NCBI GenBank assembly: GCA_023369685.1 | Contig: SACZ01000002.1 | Span: 930,001-994,000, forward strand | DNA: 64,000 nt | Direction: 5' to 3' | Source of the DNA: Prolixibacteraceae bacterium JC049 | GTDB taxonomy: Bacteria; Bacteroidota; Bacteroidia; Bacteroidales; Prolixibacteraceae | Shown: one piece after another, positions 51,398 to 62,071 of the stretch | Numbering within the stretch: the stretch's first letter is position 1 | How the letters are laid out: each line of letters starts with the position of its first letter | Made by a program: the position numbers and the translations under genes | The notes under the pieces: generated by a model | What the model was told of the DNA's origin: nothing | The model's input: only the letters and a program-made list of their open reading frames with translations | Database searches by the model: none

Positions 51398-52129
51398 TTA
51401 GAGTCTTGTGCGAGAGTGCTTTAAGAATGTTTCATAAGAAGATAGCTTAGCAATTGAAAAACCATAAATTCCATCCAGAATTCCAAGCTTAAAAATGTAT
51501 ACTCTTAAAAAGCAGAAAGATGCATGAATTATCGCCTTGATAATGGAAGAGTGCTTTTGTTTTGAAGCTCCTAGTTTAGCATACTTCTGGAGTTTTTGTT
51601 TGTGGTGTTCAACTGAGTTATAAGTGTAATGAAGCAGATCTCCCTCCAGATGAACTTTCTTTACAGGATTGCTGAAGTTTAATTTTTCGTGCACTATGCC
51701 TTCCCAGTGTGCTGTTTTGTTGAGCCATAGTCTGATCTTTGTATCAGGGTACCAGCCGCAATGTTTTATCCATTTCCCACAATAGAAATTTCTGCGATTG
51801 AATTGAAACACTTGTTCAGGTTGAATTGGCTGCGTTTTTAACTGTAGTAACGATTGTCTTAACTCTGATGAAAGTGCTTCGTCTGCATCTATTGATAAGA
51901 TGTAATCTTTTGTCGCTTTCTGATTTCCGAAATTCTTAGCGGAAGAGTAATCATCCCATTTGCGTTGAAATAGATTTACATCGAATTTGTTTGAGATAGA
52001 TACTGTATCATCTTGGGAGAAAGCATCAACGATAATTGTCTCATCAGCAATATCTGTCAGTGACTGTAAGCATCTGGAAATGTTTGCTGCTTCGTTATAA
52101 GTGATGATTACTGCGCTAATGGTAGGCAT
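51398..52129 (-). CDS. Family 2 glycosyltransferase (WaaE/LPS-core type)
   Basis: Cytosolic inverting glycosyltransferase of 243 residues. The GT-A fold has ISAVIITYNEAANISRCLQSL at the N-terminus, ETIIVDAFSQDDT, and the nucleotide-metal motif DYILSIDADEALS. The later part, FYCGKWIKHCGWYPDTKIRL and WEGIVHEKL, resembles WaaE/KdtX beta-1,4-glucosyltransferases that act on lipopolysaccharide core. It lies 12 bases after a GT9 gene, so the two probably build the same surface glycan. Substrates are inferred. Confidence 0.9.
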   Translation of the reverse strand: MPTISAVIITYNEAANISRCLQSLTDIADETIIVDAFSQDDTVSISNKFDVNLFQRKWDDYSSAKNFGNQKATKDYILSIDADEALSSELRQSLLQLKTQPIQPEQVFQFNRRNFYCGKWIKHCGWYPDTKIRLWLNKTAHWEGIVHEKLNFSNPVKKVHLEGDLLHYTYNSVEHHKQKLQKYAKLGASKQKHSSIIKAIIHASFCFLRVYIFKLGILDGIYGFSIAKLSSYETFLKHSRTRL

Positions 52130-52141
52130 AATGAAGTACTA

Positions 52142-53122
52142 TCAATAGTTCTCGTCAATCCAGTTGATCATGGAAGAAATAGAGAGATCCATCATGCATT
52201 TGAAATGCCTTTTGGGACATTGATTGGAACCCAATTTTGAGCAAGGTCGACAATTTAATCCTCGTACCTGCATTATCTCAGATGCAGAATGGGGAATGTA
52301 AGGATACATCCCGAATTCAGGGACAGTATTTCCCCAAATAGAAAGTATTTTCTTATGAAATGCAGCAGCAATGTGCATTAAGCCGGTGTCGTTGGTAATA
52401 ACGAGTCGAGCATGTTTTGTAAACAATGCCGACTGATTGAGATTCAGCTCGCCACAATAGTTTTTAACATGTTGTCCACATGCCTTTACTATGTTTTCGC
52501 CCATCTCTTTTTCGTCGTTTCCTCCCAATAAAACTATCGGCTTGTCTGTTGCCTTACAGAGTTCAATTAATTTTGATTGAGGAAACCTTTTGGTATAGTA
52601 AGTGCCAGCTAAAACAATTGCAACGTAATCGTTATTTATTTTAGATATAAGCTCGGTGTTATTTTCCGTTTCTGGCGGAATGAAATAGTCTAAGCCTTTC
52701 CCGTCGTTTAATACACCAAAAGCATTTACAGTATCCATATACCGATCGACAATGTGCAGGTTTGGTAACTTGTTAATCTTAAAAGTTACCAGAAGCAGCT
52801 TTTTAATATTTAGTTTGTCAACACTGTAGTTTTTTACCTTCAGAAGTCGTTTAATTTGTGCCGATCGAATATTGTTATGCAGGTCGATAACATAGTCGAA
52901 CTGTTCATTCTTTAACTCTTCAACAGTGTCAAGTAGCTTATCATCCAACAGATGTAATTTGTCGATATACGGATTGTGTTCAAGAATTGCCTGGTGTTTC
53001 TTTTTGGTGATGTAGTGTATTTCAGCATTCGCAACTTGTTGTTTTAAGCAGCGAACTACTGGTGTGGTTAATACGATATCACCAATAGAACTAAATCGTA
53101 TGACGAGGAATTTTTTCTTCAA
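52142..53122 (-). CDS. Family 9 glycosyltransferase (heptosyltransferase-like)
   Basis: ADP-heptose:LPS heptosyltransferase-family enzyme of 326 residues. The GT-B fold starts FLVIRFSSIGDIVLTTPVVR and has VIDLHNNIRS, VLAGTYYTKRFPQ, LGGNDEKEMGENI and the nucleotide-sugar site VITNDTGLMHIAAAF. A cysteine-rich C-terminal stretch (CRPCSKLGSNQCPKRHFKCM) is typical of Bacteroidota members. The start codon is TTG at 53122, and the terminator of atpC reaches to this codon, so the leader is very short. Followed 12 bases later by the GT2 gene. Confidence 0.92.
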   Translation of the reverse strand: MKKKFLVIRFSSIGDIVLTTPVVRCLKQQVANAEIHYITKKKHQAILEHNPYIDKLHLLDDKLLDTVEELKNEQFDYVIDLHNNIRSAQIKRLLKVKNYSVDKLNIKKLLLVTFKINKLPNLHIVDRYMDTVNAFGVLNDGKGLDYFIPPETENNTELISKINNDYVAIVLAGTYYTKRFPQSKLIELCKATDKPIVLLGGNDEKEMGENIVKACGQHVKNYCGELNLNQSALFTKHARLVITNDTGLMHIAAAFHKKILSIWGNTVPEFGMYPYIPHSASEIMQVRGLNCRPCSKLGSNQCPKRHFKCMMDLSISSMINWIDENY

Positions 53123-53154
53123 AATAAAAAGGCTGGTCGTTAATTTACCAGCCT
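53120..53154 (-). terminator. Terminator after atpC, touching the GT9 start codon
   Basis: On the minus strand AGGCTGGT pairs with ACCAGCCT (8 bp) around a 9-base loop, followed by TTTTATTTTG; the final TTG of this tract is the GT9 start codon. Confidence 0.85.
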
Positions 53155-53178
53155 CGAAGATAATATTTTTTAACGATA

Positions 53179-53421
53179 TTAAACTGACTCGGCTAAAACA
53201 ACCACTTTGTTTTGTCTAGCCTCAACTACACCTCCCTTAATCTGATAGATGGTTGTTTCGTCATTGGTATCAACTATTTTTAGCTCACCTGTGTCTAGTG
53301 TAGAAACAATGGGAGCGTGGTTCTCAAGAATTTCGAAAGAACCTGCACTTCCGGGAAGCTTTACCAGTTTAATTTCTCCTTCGTATACTTTTTTCTCAGG
53401 AGTGATGATTTCGAGATACAT
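53179..53421 (-). CDS. atpC: ATP synthase F1 epsilon subunit (short form)
   Basis: Rotor regulatory subunit, 80 residues: only the N-terminal beta-sandwich, with LEIITPEKKVYEGEIKLVKLP, GSFEILENHAPIVSTL and IYQIKGGVVEARQNKVVVL. The C-terminal helical hairpin that inhibits ATP hydrolysis in E. coli is absent, as in many Bacteroidota. It lies 17 bases after atpD and is followed by a terminator. Confidence 0.97.
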   Translation of the reverse strand: MYLEIITPEKKVYEGEIKLVKLPGSAGSFEILENHAPIVSTLDTGELKIVDTNDETTIYQIKGGVVEARQNKVVVLAESV

Positions 53422-53438
53422 AAACTGTTGATTTTAAA

Positions 53439-54956
<1,518 letters not shown>

Positions 54957-54990
54957 TTAGTCAGCAAAATCTGATATTTTAAATCATTAA

Positions 54991-55007
54991 CAGTAACAAA
55001 TTTACTG
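54991..55007 (-). promoter_or_regulatory. Promoter -7 box inside a small palindrome before atpD
   Basis: On the minus strand TAAATTTG (55004-54997) matches TAnnTTTG, about 50 bases before the atpD ATG. The box lies inside the inverted repeat CAGTAA-CAAAT-TTACTG (54991-55007). No clear -33 TTG at normal spacing. Confidence 0.45.
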
Positions 55008-55060
55008 TTTTGATACTGAAATGAGTTGGCTGGAAAGTGAAGAATTGTTAATTATCTCAC

Positions 55061-56044
55061 TTAAGAGTCTCGGTTCATCATTTTTTGGGCTATCAACAAT
55101 AAATTGGATTTTAGCTGGTCGTTCAGCTTTACTTGATTTAAATGGTTGATTGCTTTTTCGTAATAATCTTCCATTTTTTCCTGAGATAGTTCTTTTACTC
55201 CTAACTCATTGTATAATTGAGTTACTGCTGTCACTTTTTCTTCTCTGTTTGGAGCAGGTTGATTGATCCATCTTTCCAACTCCTCTTTTTGTGTTGAGTT
55301 GGCTAAACATAGTGCGTTCAATAGCAGGAAGGTTTTTTTGTTGGCAATAATATCGCCACCAATTTTCTTTCCAAAAACAGATGCGTCGCCATATACGTCC
55401 AACAGGTCATCTTGTAGTTGAAATGCCAATCCTAAATTAATACCGAAATCGTATAGATGTTGGGCATCTTCAGCTGGTGCTTCCGCAACCATTGCTCCGG
55501 CTTTCATGCTACAGGCCAATAAAACGGCTGTTTTCAGCTTTATCATGGTCAGGTATTCTTCAACAGTCACGTCTGACCTGTCTTCGAACTCCATATCATA
55601 CTGCTGCCCTTCACAAATTTCCATTGCCGTTTGGTTGAAAAGTTGAAGCAAGCCTTGAAGATTATTTGTGGGTGTGTTCCCAAGATATTGGTAGGCTAAA
55701 ATCGACATGGCATCCCCTGATAAAATGGCTGCATTTTCGTTGAAGCGTTTGTGAACAGTTGGTTCTCCTCGACGAATATCAGCATCATCCATTATATCAT
55801 CGTGCAAAAGGGTGAAATTGTGAAAAATTTCAATGGCCAAAGCTGCAGGGTATACCTTCTCTAAATCCTCTCGATACATGTTGTATGTGAGTAATGCTAG
55901 TACCGGACGTATTCTTTTACCACCGCGCTGAAGGGTGTAAATAATAGGCGAATAAAGTCCTGCAGGTTCTTTGGTTTGAACTTCTTTTAGTTCCTCTTCA
56001 ATCTTTTGATTGATTCTTTCAATTGCACTTTTAAAGGTTAACAT
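55061..56044 (-). CDS. Polyprenyl (geranylgeranyl/farnesyl-type) diphosphate synthase
   Basis: Trans-isoprenyl diphosphate synthase of 327 residues that extends allylic diphosphates with IPP. The two aspartate-rich motifs are complete: LLHDDIMDDADIRRG near residue 83 and FQLQDDLLDVYGD near residue 216; GGKRIRPVLALL and the KT pair (LKTAV) are present. The first motif is DDxxD without the two-residue insertion of bacterial IspA, and a Phe lies five residues before it, which suggests a C15-C20 product. It lies 13 bases after the RND exporter gene. Confidence 0.92.
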   Translation of the reverse strand: MLTFKSAIERINQKIEEELKEVQTKEPAGLYSPIIYTLQRGGKRIRPVLALLTYNMYREDLEKVYPAALAIEIFHNFTLLHDDIMDDADIRRGEPTVHKRFNENAAILSGDAMSILAYQYLGNTPTNNLQGLLQLFNQTAMEICEGQQYDMEFEDRSDVTVEEYLTMIKLKTAVLLACSMKAGAMVAEAPAEDAQHLYDFGINLGLAFQLQDDLLDVYGDASVFGKKIGGDIIANKKTFLLLNALCLANSTQKEELERWINQPAPNREEKVTAVTQLYNELGVKELSQEKMEDYYEKAINHLNQVKLNDQLKSNLLLIAQKMMNRDS

Positions 56045-56057
56045 GCTTCGTTGTTGG

Positions 56058-58448
56058 TTATTTGTTGTTGTCCGAAACGATCTCTAGATGATCCAGTTCA
56101 ATGTCTTCTTCTTCGTTATAGATATCAAGCAATGGCTCTTTAAACGACTTGTTGGTAATAATGCGCTCTAATCCAAGTAGCAATGATGGTAAAAGAATCA
56201 AGTTCGACATCATGGCTACTAAAAGAGTTAACGACACCAAAACTCCCATGGCTACTGTTCCTCCAAAGCTGGAAACACTAAATATCCCGAAACCGAAGAA
56301 AAGAACAGTTGAAGTGTACATCATACTAACACCTGTTTCTTTTAATGCCATTTGTACCGATTTACCAATATCCCAGTTAAAGGCTGAAAGCTCTTGTCGG
56401 TATTTGGCCAGGAAATGAATTGTGTTATCGACAGAAATACCGAATGCCACACTAAATACTAAGATGGTAGAAGCTTTTATAGGAATTCCGAAGTATCCCA
56501 TAATTGCTGCAGTAAAAAGCAGCGGAAGAATATTTGGAACCAGCGACATAACCACCATTCGCCAAGAGTAGAACATGGCCGACATAAATAGTGAAATAAG
56601 TACTACTGCCAACGCCAGCGACATAAATAGGTTTTCCATTAAGTACTGAGTTCCCTTAAAGAAAATAACGCTGGAACCAGTTACTGTGGTTTTATATCGC
56701 TCAGGAGGAAAAACCTCTTGAATATCTGCATTTAGTTTGTGATAGATGCTGTCCATTCGGTCGGTGCCGATATCTTTCATGAACACACTCATGCGTGTAA
56801 TGCTTCGGGTGCTATCGAGGTATGCATGTAGCATATTTGCCTGTCCTTCCCCCTTTGTAGCATAGGAAAGAATAATGTTCTTTTCCATCGAACTAGGAAG
56901 CTTATAGTGTCTTGGAGAGCCATTATAGTAGGCTTGTCGGGCTACTTTAGCTAGTTTCGATAAAGATAGTGGAGCAGCCAGTTCTTCGTATTTTGTGAAT
57001 TTCTTTTCCAGTTGATCGAGTTTGCGAAGCGTTGTCAGATTAAGAACTCCGTTGGGCTTCTTAGTGTCGATCATTATTTCCAAAGGCATCAAACCGCCCA
57101 TATGGTGTTCAAAGAACTTCAAATCTTTATAGATAGGACTGCTTTCGGGAATATCGTCCACCATGTAGCCGCTATTGTCCATTCTTGAAATACCATATCC
57201 TGAAACTAGGAGGATAGCAACAGCAATGGCGTATACTTTCTTGCGATGAACAGTTGTTACACGTTGCAGGATGTCAATTACTTTACCTATGGTTTTGTTC
57301 TCCAGGTGACGCACATGGCGTGGCTTTGGTGGTGCAAAGAAGCTGAAGAAGATAGGAATTAGTAATAGAGAAAGGACAAATAGTCCCATGATATTTAATG
57401 AAGTAACAATTCCGAACTCCTTAAGAATAGCACTACTGGTAATTGTAAATGTGGCAAATCCCGATGCTGTAGTAAGGTTCGTAAGGAAAATGGCATTTCC
57501 TACCTTTGTAATTACACGTTGCAGAGCCTTTGTTTTGTTACCATGATTCACATATTCGTTATGGTACTTATTCAGCAGGAATATACTGTTTGGAATACCA
57601 ATAACAATCAATAGTGGAGGAACCATTCCGGTAAGCAATGTAATCTTATATCCCAAAAGACTCATTATCCCAACCGACCAGATTACCCCGATAAGTACAA
57701 CCAGTGATGGAAATAACATAGCCTTGAATGAGCGGAAGAAAAGGAATAGAATTAAAATACATATTCCCATGGCAAGCATTACGAACATTAAAAGTTCGTT
57801 TTTAATTTTTACCGAAGTAACCACTCTAATGTATGGTAATCCCGAGAAATGAAGCTTGACATTGTTTGCATCTGCAAAAACCAAACATGTTTTTTCAATT
57901 TTATCAACCAGTTGTTCGCGCTTCTTCGACTTCATCTTATCCTTATTCACCGTAATGATAAGGCCATAAGCGTTGGTTTTATCGTTGTATAAGAAACCTT
58001 TATAGATGGGCTGATTGTGAAATACCTTTGCTAAGCTGTCGAGTTGTTGTTGGTTGTCGATCTTTTCAGGGAAAATCTGAGCAACCTCGAATTTCTTTAA
58101 TTCTTTATTCTTTTTCAGGTAATAGGTGTTGGAAACAGATAATAAGTTCTCAACACCATCGATTTCCTTGAGCTCTTTGCAGAGTTTCGTCCAATTGTTA
58201 AATTTTTTTAATTCAAAAAATTCATCGCTTTGCAATCCGACAACAATTACGTTGCCTTCTTCTCCGAAAAGTTTTCTAAATTCCTGATTCTCTTTGTATG
58301 CCGGATCTTTTTCAGGCAATAAAGGTGCATATTCGTACGACATTTCGACAAATTGTGCTTGATAGCCCATAAAAACGGTGATGGCAGCAATCAGTGAAAG
58401 TAGTAAGATCTTGTTTCTCAGAATGAATCTGGCAATATGAATCCACAT
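56058..58448 (-). CDS. RND-superfamily exporter (MMPL/patched-like)
   Basis: Inner-membrane transporter of 796 residues with the RND plan: helix 1 (ILLLSLIAAITVFMGYQA), a periplasmic loop (about 30-210), helices 2-6, a second loop and helices 8-12. Motifs include GVIWSVGIMSLLGYKITLLTGMVPPLLIVIGIPNSIF-type helix 4 (short form TGMVPPLLIVIGIPNSIF) and AFGISVDNTIHFLAKYRQE in the second half. It is of the sterol-sensing/MMPL class rather than the AcrB class. First gene of a two-gene unit with the polyprenyl synthase, so an isoprenoid lipid is a conceivable cargo. Confidence 0.9.
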   Translation of the reverse strand: MWIHIARFILRNKILLLSLIAAITVFMGYQAQFVEMSYEYAPLLPEKDPAYKENQEFRKLFGEEGNVIVVGLQSDEFFELKKFNNWTKLCKELKEIDGVENLLSVSNTYYLKKNKELKKFEVAQIFPEKIDNQQQLDSLAKVFHNQPIYKGFLYNDKTNAYGLIITVNKDKMKSKKREQLVDKIEKTCLVFADANNVKLHFSGLPYIRVVTSVKIKNELLMFVMLAMGICILILFLFFRSFKAMLFPSLVVLIGVIWSVGIMSLLGYKITLLTGMVPPLLIVIGIPNSIFLLNKYHNEYVNHGNKTKALQRVITKVGNAIFLTNLTTASGFATFTITSSAILKEFGIVTSLNIMGLFVLSLLLIPIFFSFFAPPKPRHVRHLENKTIGKVIDILQRVTTVHRKKVYAIAVAILLVSGYGISRMDNSGYMVDDIPESSPIYKDLKFFEHHMGGLMPLEIMIDTKKPNGVLNLTTLRKLDQLEKKFTKYEELAAPLSLSKLAKVARQAYYNGSPRHYKLPSSMEKNIILSYATKGEGQANMLHAYLDSTRSITRMSVFMKDIGTDRMDSIYHKLNADIQEVFPPERYKTTVTGSSVIFFKGTQYLMENLFMSLALAVVLISLFMSAMFYSWRMVVMSLVPNILPLLFTAAIMGYFGIPIKASTILVFSVAFGISVDNTIHFLAKYRQELSAFNWDIGKSVQMALKETGVSMMYTSTVLFFGFGIFSVSSFGGTVAMGVLVSLTLLVAMMSNLILLPSLLLGLERIITNKSFKEPLLDIYNEEEDIELDHLEIVSDNNK

Positions 58449-58573
58449 AGTAACTTCTCAATTATTGAAATATGTAGGCGAAAGTAAGGATTAAATAAAG
58501 GAATGCCAAAGTGCAAAATGAAAAGGAATTGTAAACATGTTACAAAATGATTTCATTGGCTTTACGAAAGTTA

Positions 58574-58581
58574 TATATTTG
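58574..58581 (+). promoter_or_regulatory. -7 promoter box before the Na/Pi symporter gene
   Basis: TATATTTG matches TAnnTTTG exactly, about 48 bases before the ATG at 58630. A TTG at 58556 is 15 bases upstream, somewhat short for the -33 element. Confidence 0.45.
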
Positions 58582-58629
58582 CCAACCTAAAATAATTAAA
58601 CAGTAAAAGTCTGTATTTGAAAGAAAGTC

Positions 58630-60312
58630 ATGGAATATTCGATGCTTGATTTTTTAACCCTGGTAGGATCACTAGGGATGTTTTTGTACGGAATGAAGTT
58701 GATGAGTGAATCACTTCAGAAAGTTGCCGGTAGTAGAATGCGTGAGATTTTGTCGTCGATGACGTCGAATCGTTTCAAGGGAGTGTTAACCGGTATACTT
58801 ATTACTGCGTTGGTTCAATCATCTTCGGCCACAACAGTAATGGTGGTAAGTTTTGTAAATGCAGGCTTATTATCGCTGATCCAATCAATTGGTGTGATTA
58901 TGGGTGCCAATATTGGTACAACCATCACTGCCTGGTTAATTTCTTTCCTTGGATTTAAAGTGAGTATGGGAGCTTTGGCATTGCCATTAGTTGGTTTGTC
59001 ATTGCCTATTCTGTTCTCTAAAAATCGGAAAAGAAAGAACTGGGGAGAGCTACTAATGGGGTTCGCACTGTTGTTCATTGGTCTTGATTTCCTAAAAGGA
59101 GCAGTGCCCGATATTAGTGGAAACCATGAAGTGCTATCTTTCTTGAGCGATTATAGCTCAATGGGGTATGGTTCGTACTTTATCTTCCTTGTAATGGGAA
59201 CATTGCTAACGGTTGTTATTCAGTCGTCTAGTGCTACTATGGCATTGACATTGGTGATGTGTAATAGCGGCTGGATTGGATTTGATGTGGCAGCAGCGAT
59301 GGTGTTGGGAGAGAATATTGGAACAACTATTACGGCCAATATCGCAGCTTCAGTAGCTAATTCTTCGGCGAAAAGAGCAGCGCGAGCACACTTTATCTTC
59401 AACTTATTTGGAGTAGCCTGGGTGTTGTTAATACTTCCTTTCTTCTTAAAAGGAATTGTTTGGTTTAATGGTTACTTGGGGGGAGAAAGTCCTTATGCAA
59501 GTGTTGCGGCAATTCCAATTGCATTGTCTTTATTTCATACGATTTTCAATATTCTAAATACTTCATTCCTTATTTGGTTTGCGCCATTTATTGCCCGTAC
59601 GGTAGAAAAGATGGTGAAGGTAACCGAGAATGACGATGATTTTACATTGAAACATATTAAAATTGGAATGCTTTCTACTCCGGAAGCGTCTATTTATCAG
59701 GCCAAGCAAGAGTCGGTATTGTTTGCAGAGCGAGTGATTAAGATGATTAAGCACGTAACTCGTTTGTTGAGTGAGCAAAACGATAAAAAGGCCGATAAGT
59801 TGGTGGATAAAATTCGCAAGAACGAAGATTGTTGCGATATGATGGAGATTGAAATTGCTAACTATCTGACTAAGGTGAGTGAAACAAGGTTGAGTGAAAC
59901 CAATTCTAAGCGCGTTCGCTCTATGTTTAAGACCATCGATGATATTGAGAGTATTGCCGACTCGTGTATGAATATCGCGTCTAATTTGGTTCGAAAAAGA
60001 GATCAACGCCTTAAATTTCCAGAAGAAGTGGAAAGTAACCTGAAGGTGATGTTGGGCTTGGTTGCCGAGAGTGTGAATATCATGATGGTTAACCTGAAGT
60101 TGGATAAAGTCGTTTCGGTTGATGCGGCAAAAGAGAAAGAAGAAGAGATTAACAATTACCGCGATATCTTAAAAGGTGAACATTTATCCAATATCGAAAA
60201 AGGATTGTATGGATATGCCGAAGGTATTATTTATACCGATATCGTTTCGGAGTGCGAGCGTTTGGGTGATTTTGCCATAAACGTATCGGAGGCACTTTTC
60301 GAGAAAGAATAG
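58630..60312 (+). CDS. Na/Pi-cotransporter family protein with PhoU-like domain
   Basis: Sodium-coupled phosphate transporter family, 560 residues. Two inverted Na_Pi repeats each carry the QSSSAT signature (ALVQSSSATTVMVVSF and VIQSSSATMALTLV), followed by GANIGTTITAW and GENIGTTITANIA. About nine helices run to residue 325. A C-terminal cytoplasmic PhoU-like helical domain (about 350-555, VIKMIKHVTRLLSEQ, IDDIESIADSCMNIA, ECERLGDFAINVSEAL) probably regulates transport. Monocistronic with its own promoter and terminator. Confidence 0.94.
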   Translation: MEYSMLDFLTLVGSLGMFLYGMKLMSESLQKVAGSRMREILSSMTSNRFKGVLTGILITALVQSSSATTVMVVSFVNAGLLSLIQSIGVIMGANIGTTITAWLISFLGFKVSMGALALPLVGLSLPILFSKNRKRKNWGELLMGFALLFIGLDFLKGAVPDISGNHEVLSFLSDYSSMGYGSYFIFLVMGTLLTVVIQSSSATMALTLVMCNSGWIGFDVAAAMVLGENIGTTITANIAASVANSSAKRAARAHFIFNLFGVAWVLLILPFFLKGIVWFNGYLGGESPYASVAAIPIALSLFHTIFNILNTSFLIWFAPFIARTVEKMVKVTENDDDFTLKHIKIGMLSTPEASIYQAKQESVLFAERVIKMIKHVTRLLSEQNDKKADKLVDKIRKNEDCCDMMEIEIANYLTKVSETRLSETNSKRVRSMFKTIDDIESIADSCMNIASNLVRKRDQRLKFPEEVESNLKVMLGLVAESVNIMMVNLKLDKVVSVDAAKEKEEEINNYRDILKGEHLSNIEKGLYGYAEGIIYTDIVSECERLGDFAINVSEALFEKE

Positions 60313-60335
60313 ATAAAATCGAAAATAGATTTCAG

Positions 60336-60366
60336 AAGGTGGTGCTTAGCGGTATCACCTTTTTTT
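60336..60366 (+). terminator. Terminator after the Na/Pi gene
   Basis: AAGGTGGT (60336-60343) and ATCACCTT (60354-60361) pair over 8 bp (one G-U), followed by TTTTT. Confidence 0.82.
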
Positions 60367-60493
60367 GTGGTTTCGTGATAAGAAAGTGTTCGGCGCTGTA
60401 ATAAAAATAAATTTATGAATACCTATAGGGCAACTAGGTTGTAATAAACCTGGCAACTAATGATAGAATTTTATAACCCTAAAAATATATCAT

Positions 60494-61843
60494 ATGTTAT
60501 TCATTGGAATTTTATTATTCGCAATTGGTTTTGTAACATTCTTTATTCGTCCCTTTCTTCATGAAAAAGATACCTACGATGGAGCAATAAAGGTGACAAA
60601 GAAATCGAATCCCATTCTTTTAATGTTTAGTCGAAAACTTTCTGCTTTAATAATGGCGGGAGCAGTTTTTGTAATGATGGTGCCTTACCTGTTTTTCTGG
60701 GCAGAGCCTGGTTATCAGTATTTTTTGGTTTACCCTACAGGAAGAACAGATGCTATCGTAAGTCAGGGTATCAAATGGCGTGGTTTTGCAAAGGTAGTGC
60801 CTTGGCAGAAATTTATTGATGTAAAAGTGGTATCGAAAGGTGAGAAAACGAAGGATATAGAAGGAGTTATGCGTCCTATTCCTATTCGTTTTATCGATCA
60901 GGTAACTGCCACAGTGAAACTGTCCAGTCGTTTTCAGTTACCGTCAGATAAAGAGTCGTTCATAAATCTGGCTATTAAGTTTAGAAGTATGGATAACTTG
61001 GTACAAAACACCTTAATTCCTACTATGCGAGAGCAAACCAATAACACTGGTTATATGTTTGCAGCGCAGGATTATATTTCAGGAGAGGCTCAGAGTTTCC
61101 GTCAAACACTTGATGAGCAGCTTAAGGATGGAGCTTATGCTGTAATTAAAATCGAAAATAAGGATACCATCTTTGGAGACATCCAGATGAATAAAGCCAG
61201 AGAGATTAAGGAAATTAGAACAGCTTATACTGTTGAAAAAGTATTGGAAAATGGACTTCCAAAGCGTATTTCGCACGAGATTACCGAAAATAATATCATT
61301 GTTTCTCAGGTTATTGTTGATGATGTTGATCTGGAGCCAACGTTTAAAAAACGTTTGGAGGCTCAGCGTGATGAGTCGGCAAAACGTCAGATTGAACAAC
61401 AAAAGATTGAGACAGCTAAGGCTGCTCAGGCTCGTGTGGTAGCAGAAGGAGAACGCGATAAAGCCAGTGAACGTGTTAATCAGGAGAAGATTCAGGTAAA
61501 ACAGCTGATTGCTATTGAAACGAAACTCAAGCAGGAGAGAACCAATAAAGAGTTGGCTGCAATTGCTCTTGAAACAGAGCGATTGAAGTCGCAACAAAGA
61601 AAAGTGGCTGCCGATGCGAAAGCTTACGAGAATGCCAAGTTGGTTCAGGCCGGTTTAACACCTCAGGAACGTGCCGAATGGGAATACAAGACATCGGTTG
61701 GGGTAGCAACAGAGCTAGCCAAGATCAAATTCCCGGAAACGATGATTATTGCTGATGATAAAAAAGGAGGAACACCTTTGGAGTCGCTAATTGGTGCAGC
61801 AATGGCAAAACAACTTACCTCAAATACAACAAAGCGTAAATAG
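60494..61843 (+). CDS. SPFH/Band 7-like membrane protein
   Basis: Protein of 449 residues. Two membrane helices (about 2-20 and 52-70) frame a short basic loop. A SPFH/prohibitin-like domain follows (about 85-280: YFLVYPTGRTDAIVSQGIKWRG, VTATVKLSSRFQLPSD, LVQNTLIPTMREQT). A long helical coiled coil (about 285-400) is rich in Q, A, E and K (RQIEQQKIETAKAAQARVVA). Flotillin-like proteins of this type assemble membrane microdomains; here the coiled coil probably drives oligomerisation. It stands alone, ending before a long hairpin. Confidence 0.85.
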   Translation: MLFIGILLFAIGFVTFFIRPFLHEKDTYDGAIKVTKKSNPILLMFSRKLSALIMAGAVFVMMVPYLFFWAEPGYQYFLVYPTGRTDAIVSQGIKWRGFAKVVPWQKFIDVKVVSKGEKTKDIEGVMRPIPIRFIDQVTATVKLSSRFQLPSDKESFINLAIKFRSMDNLVQNTLIPTMREQTNNTGYMFAAQDYISGEAQSFRQTLDEQLKDGAYAVIKIENKDTIFGDIQMNKAREIKEIRTAYTVEKVLENGLPKRISHEITENNIIVSQVIVDDVDLEPTFKKRLEAQRDESAKRQIEQQKIETAKAAQARVVAEGERDKASERVNQEKIQVKQLIAIETKLKQERTNKELAAIALETERLKSQQRKVAADAKAYENAKLVQAGLTPQERAEWEYKTSVGVATELAKIKFPETMIIADDKKGGTPLESLIGAAMAKQLTSNTTKRK

Positions 61844-61854
61844 ACTGTTTCTTG

Positions 61855-61888
61855 TACTGACATGGGTAAATGTTTACCTGTGTCAGTA
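61855..61888. terminator. Long near-perfect hairpin after the SPFH gene
   Basis: TACTGACATGGGTAAA (61855-61870) and TTTACCTGTGTCAGTA (61873-61888) pair over 16 bp, two as G-U, with a 2-base centre. No T run follows, so it may mark a transcript end or processing site rather than act as a standard terminator. Confidence 0.5.
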
Positions 61889-62039
61889 ATTGTGCCTTAA
61901 AAGGTCTTATTTGTCCAATAAAGATTACAATGTAAAAATATGTAGAAATGCTGTGGCGATGGAAATTGATTTATGCAAGATGTTTTTGTAAGTGAAGGAA
62001 TCTTTTGCTGCACATTTATTTTTCAAACTTCTATAAAAC

Positions 62040-62068
62040 AAAAAAGCCAGACTATTGTCTGGCTTTTT
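62040..62068 (-). terminator. Terminator of the tRNA-Asn pair
   Basis: AAAAAGCCAGAC and GTCTGGCTTTTT form a 12-bp stem with a TATT loop; A/T runs at both sides make it bidirectional. It lies directly downstream of the minus-strand tRNA genes. Confidence 0.88.
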
Positions 62069-62071
62069 CAG

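Noticed and set aside
53179-53421. Truncated epsilon subunit as a broken gene
   Set aside because: The missing C-terminal helices are commonly absent in Bacteroidota epsilon subunits; stop and spacing look natural.
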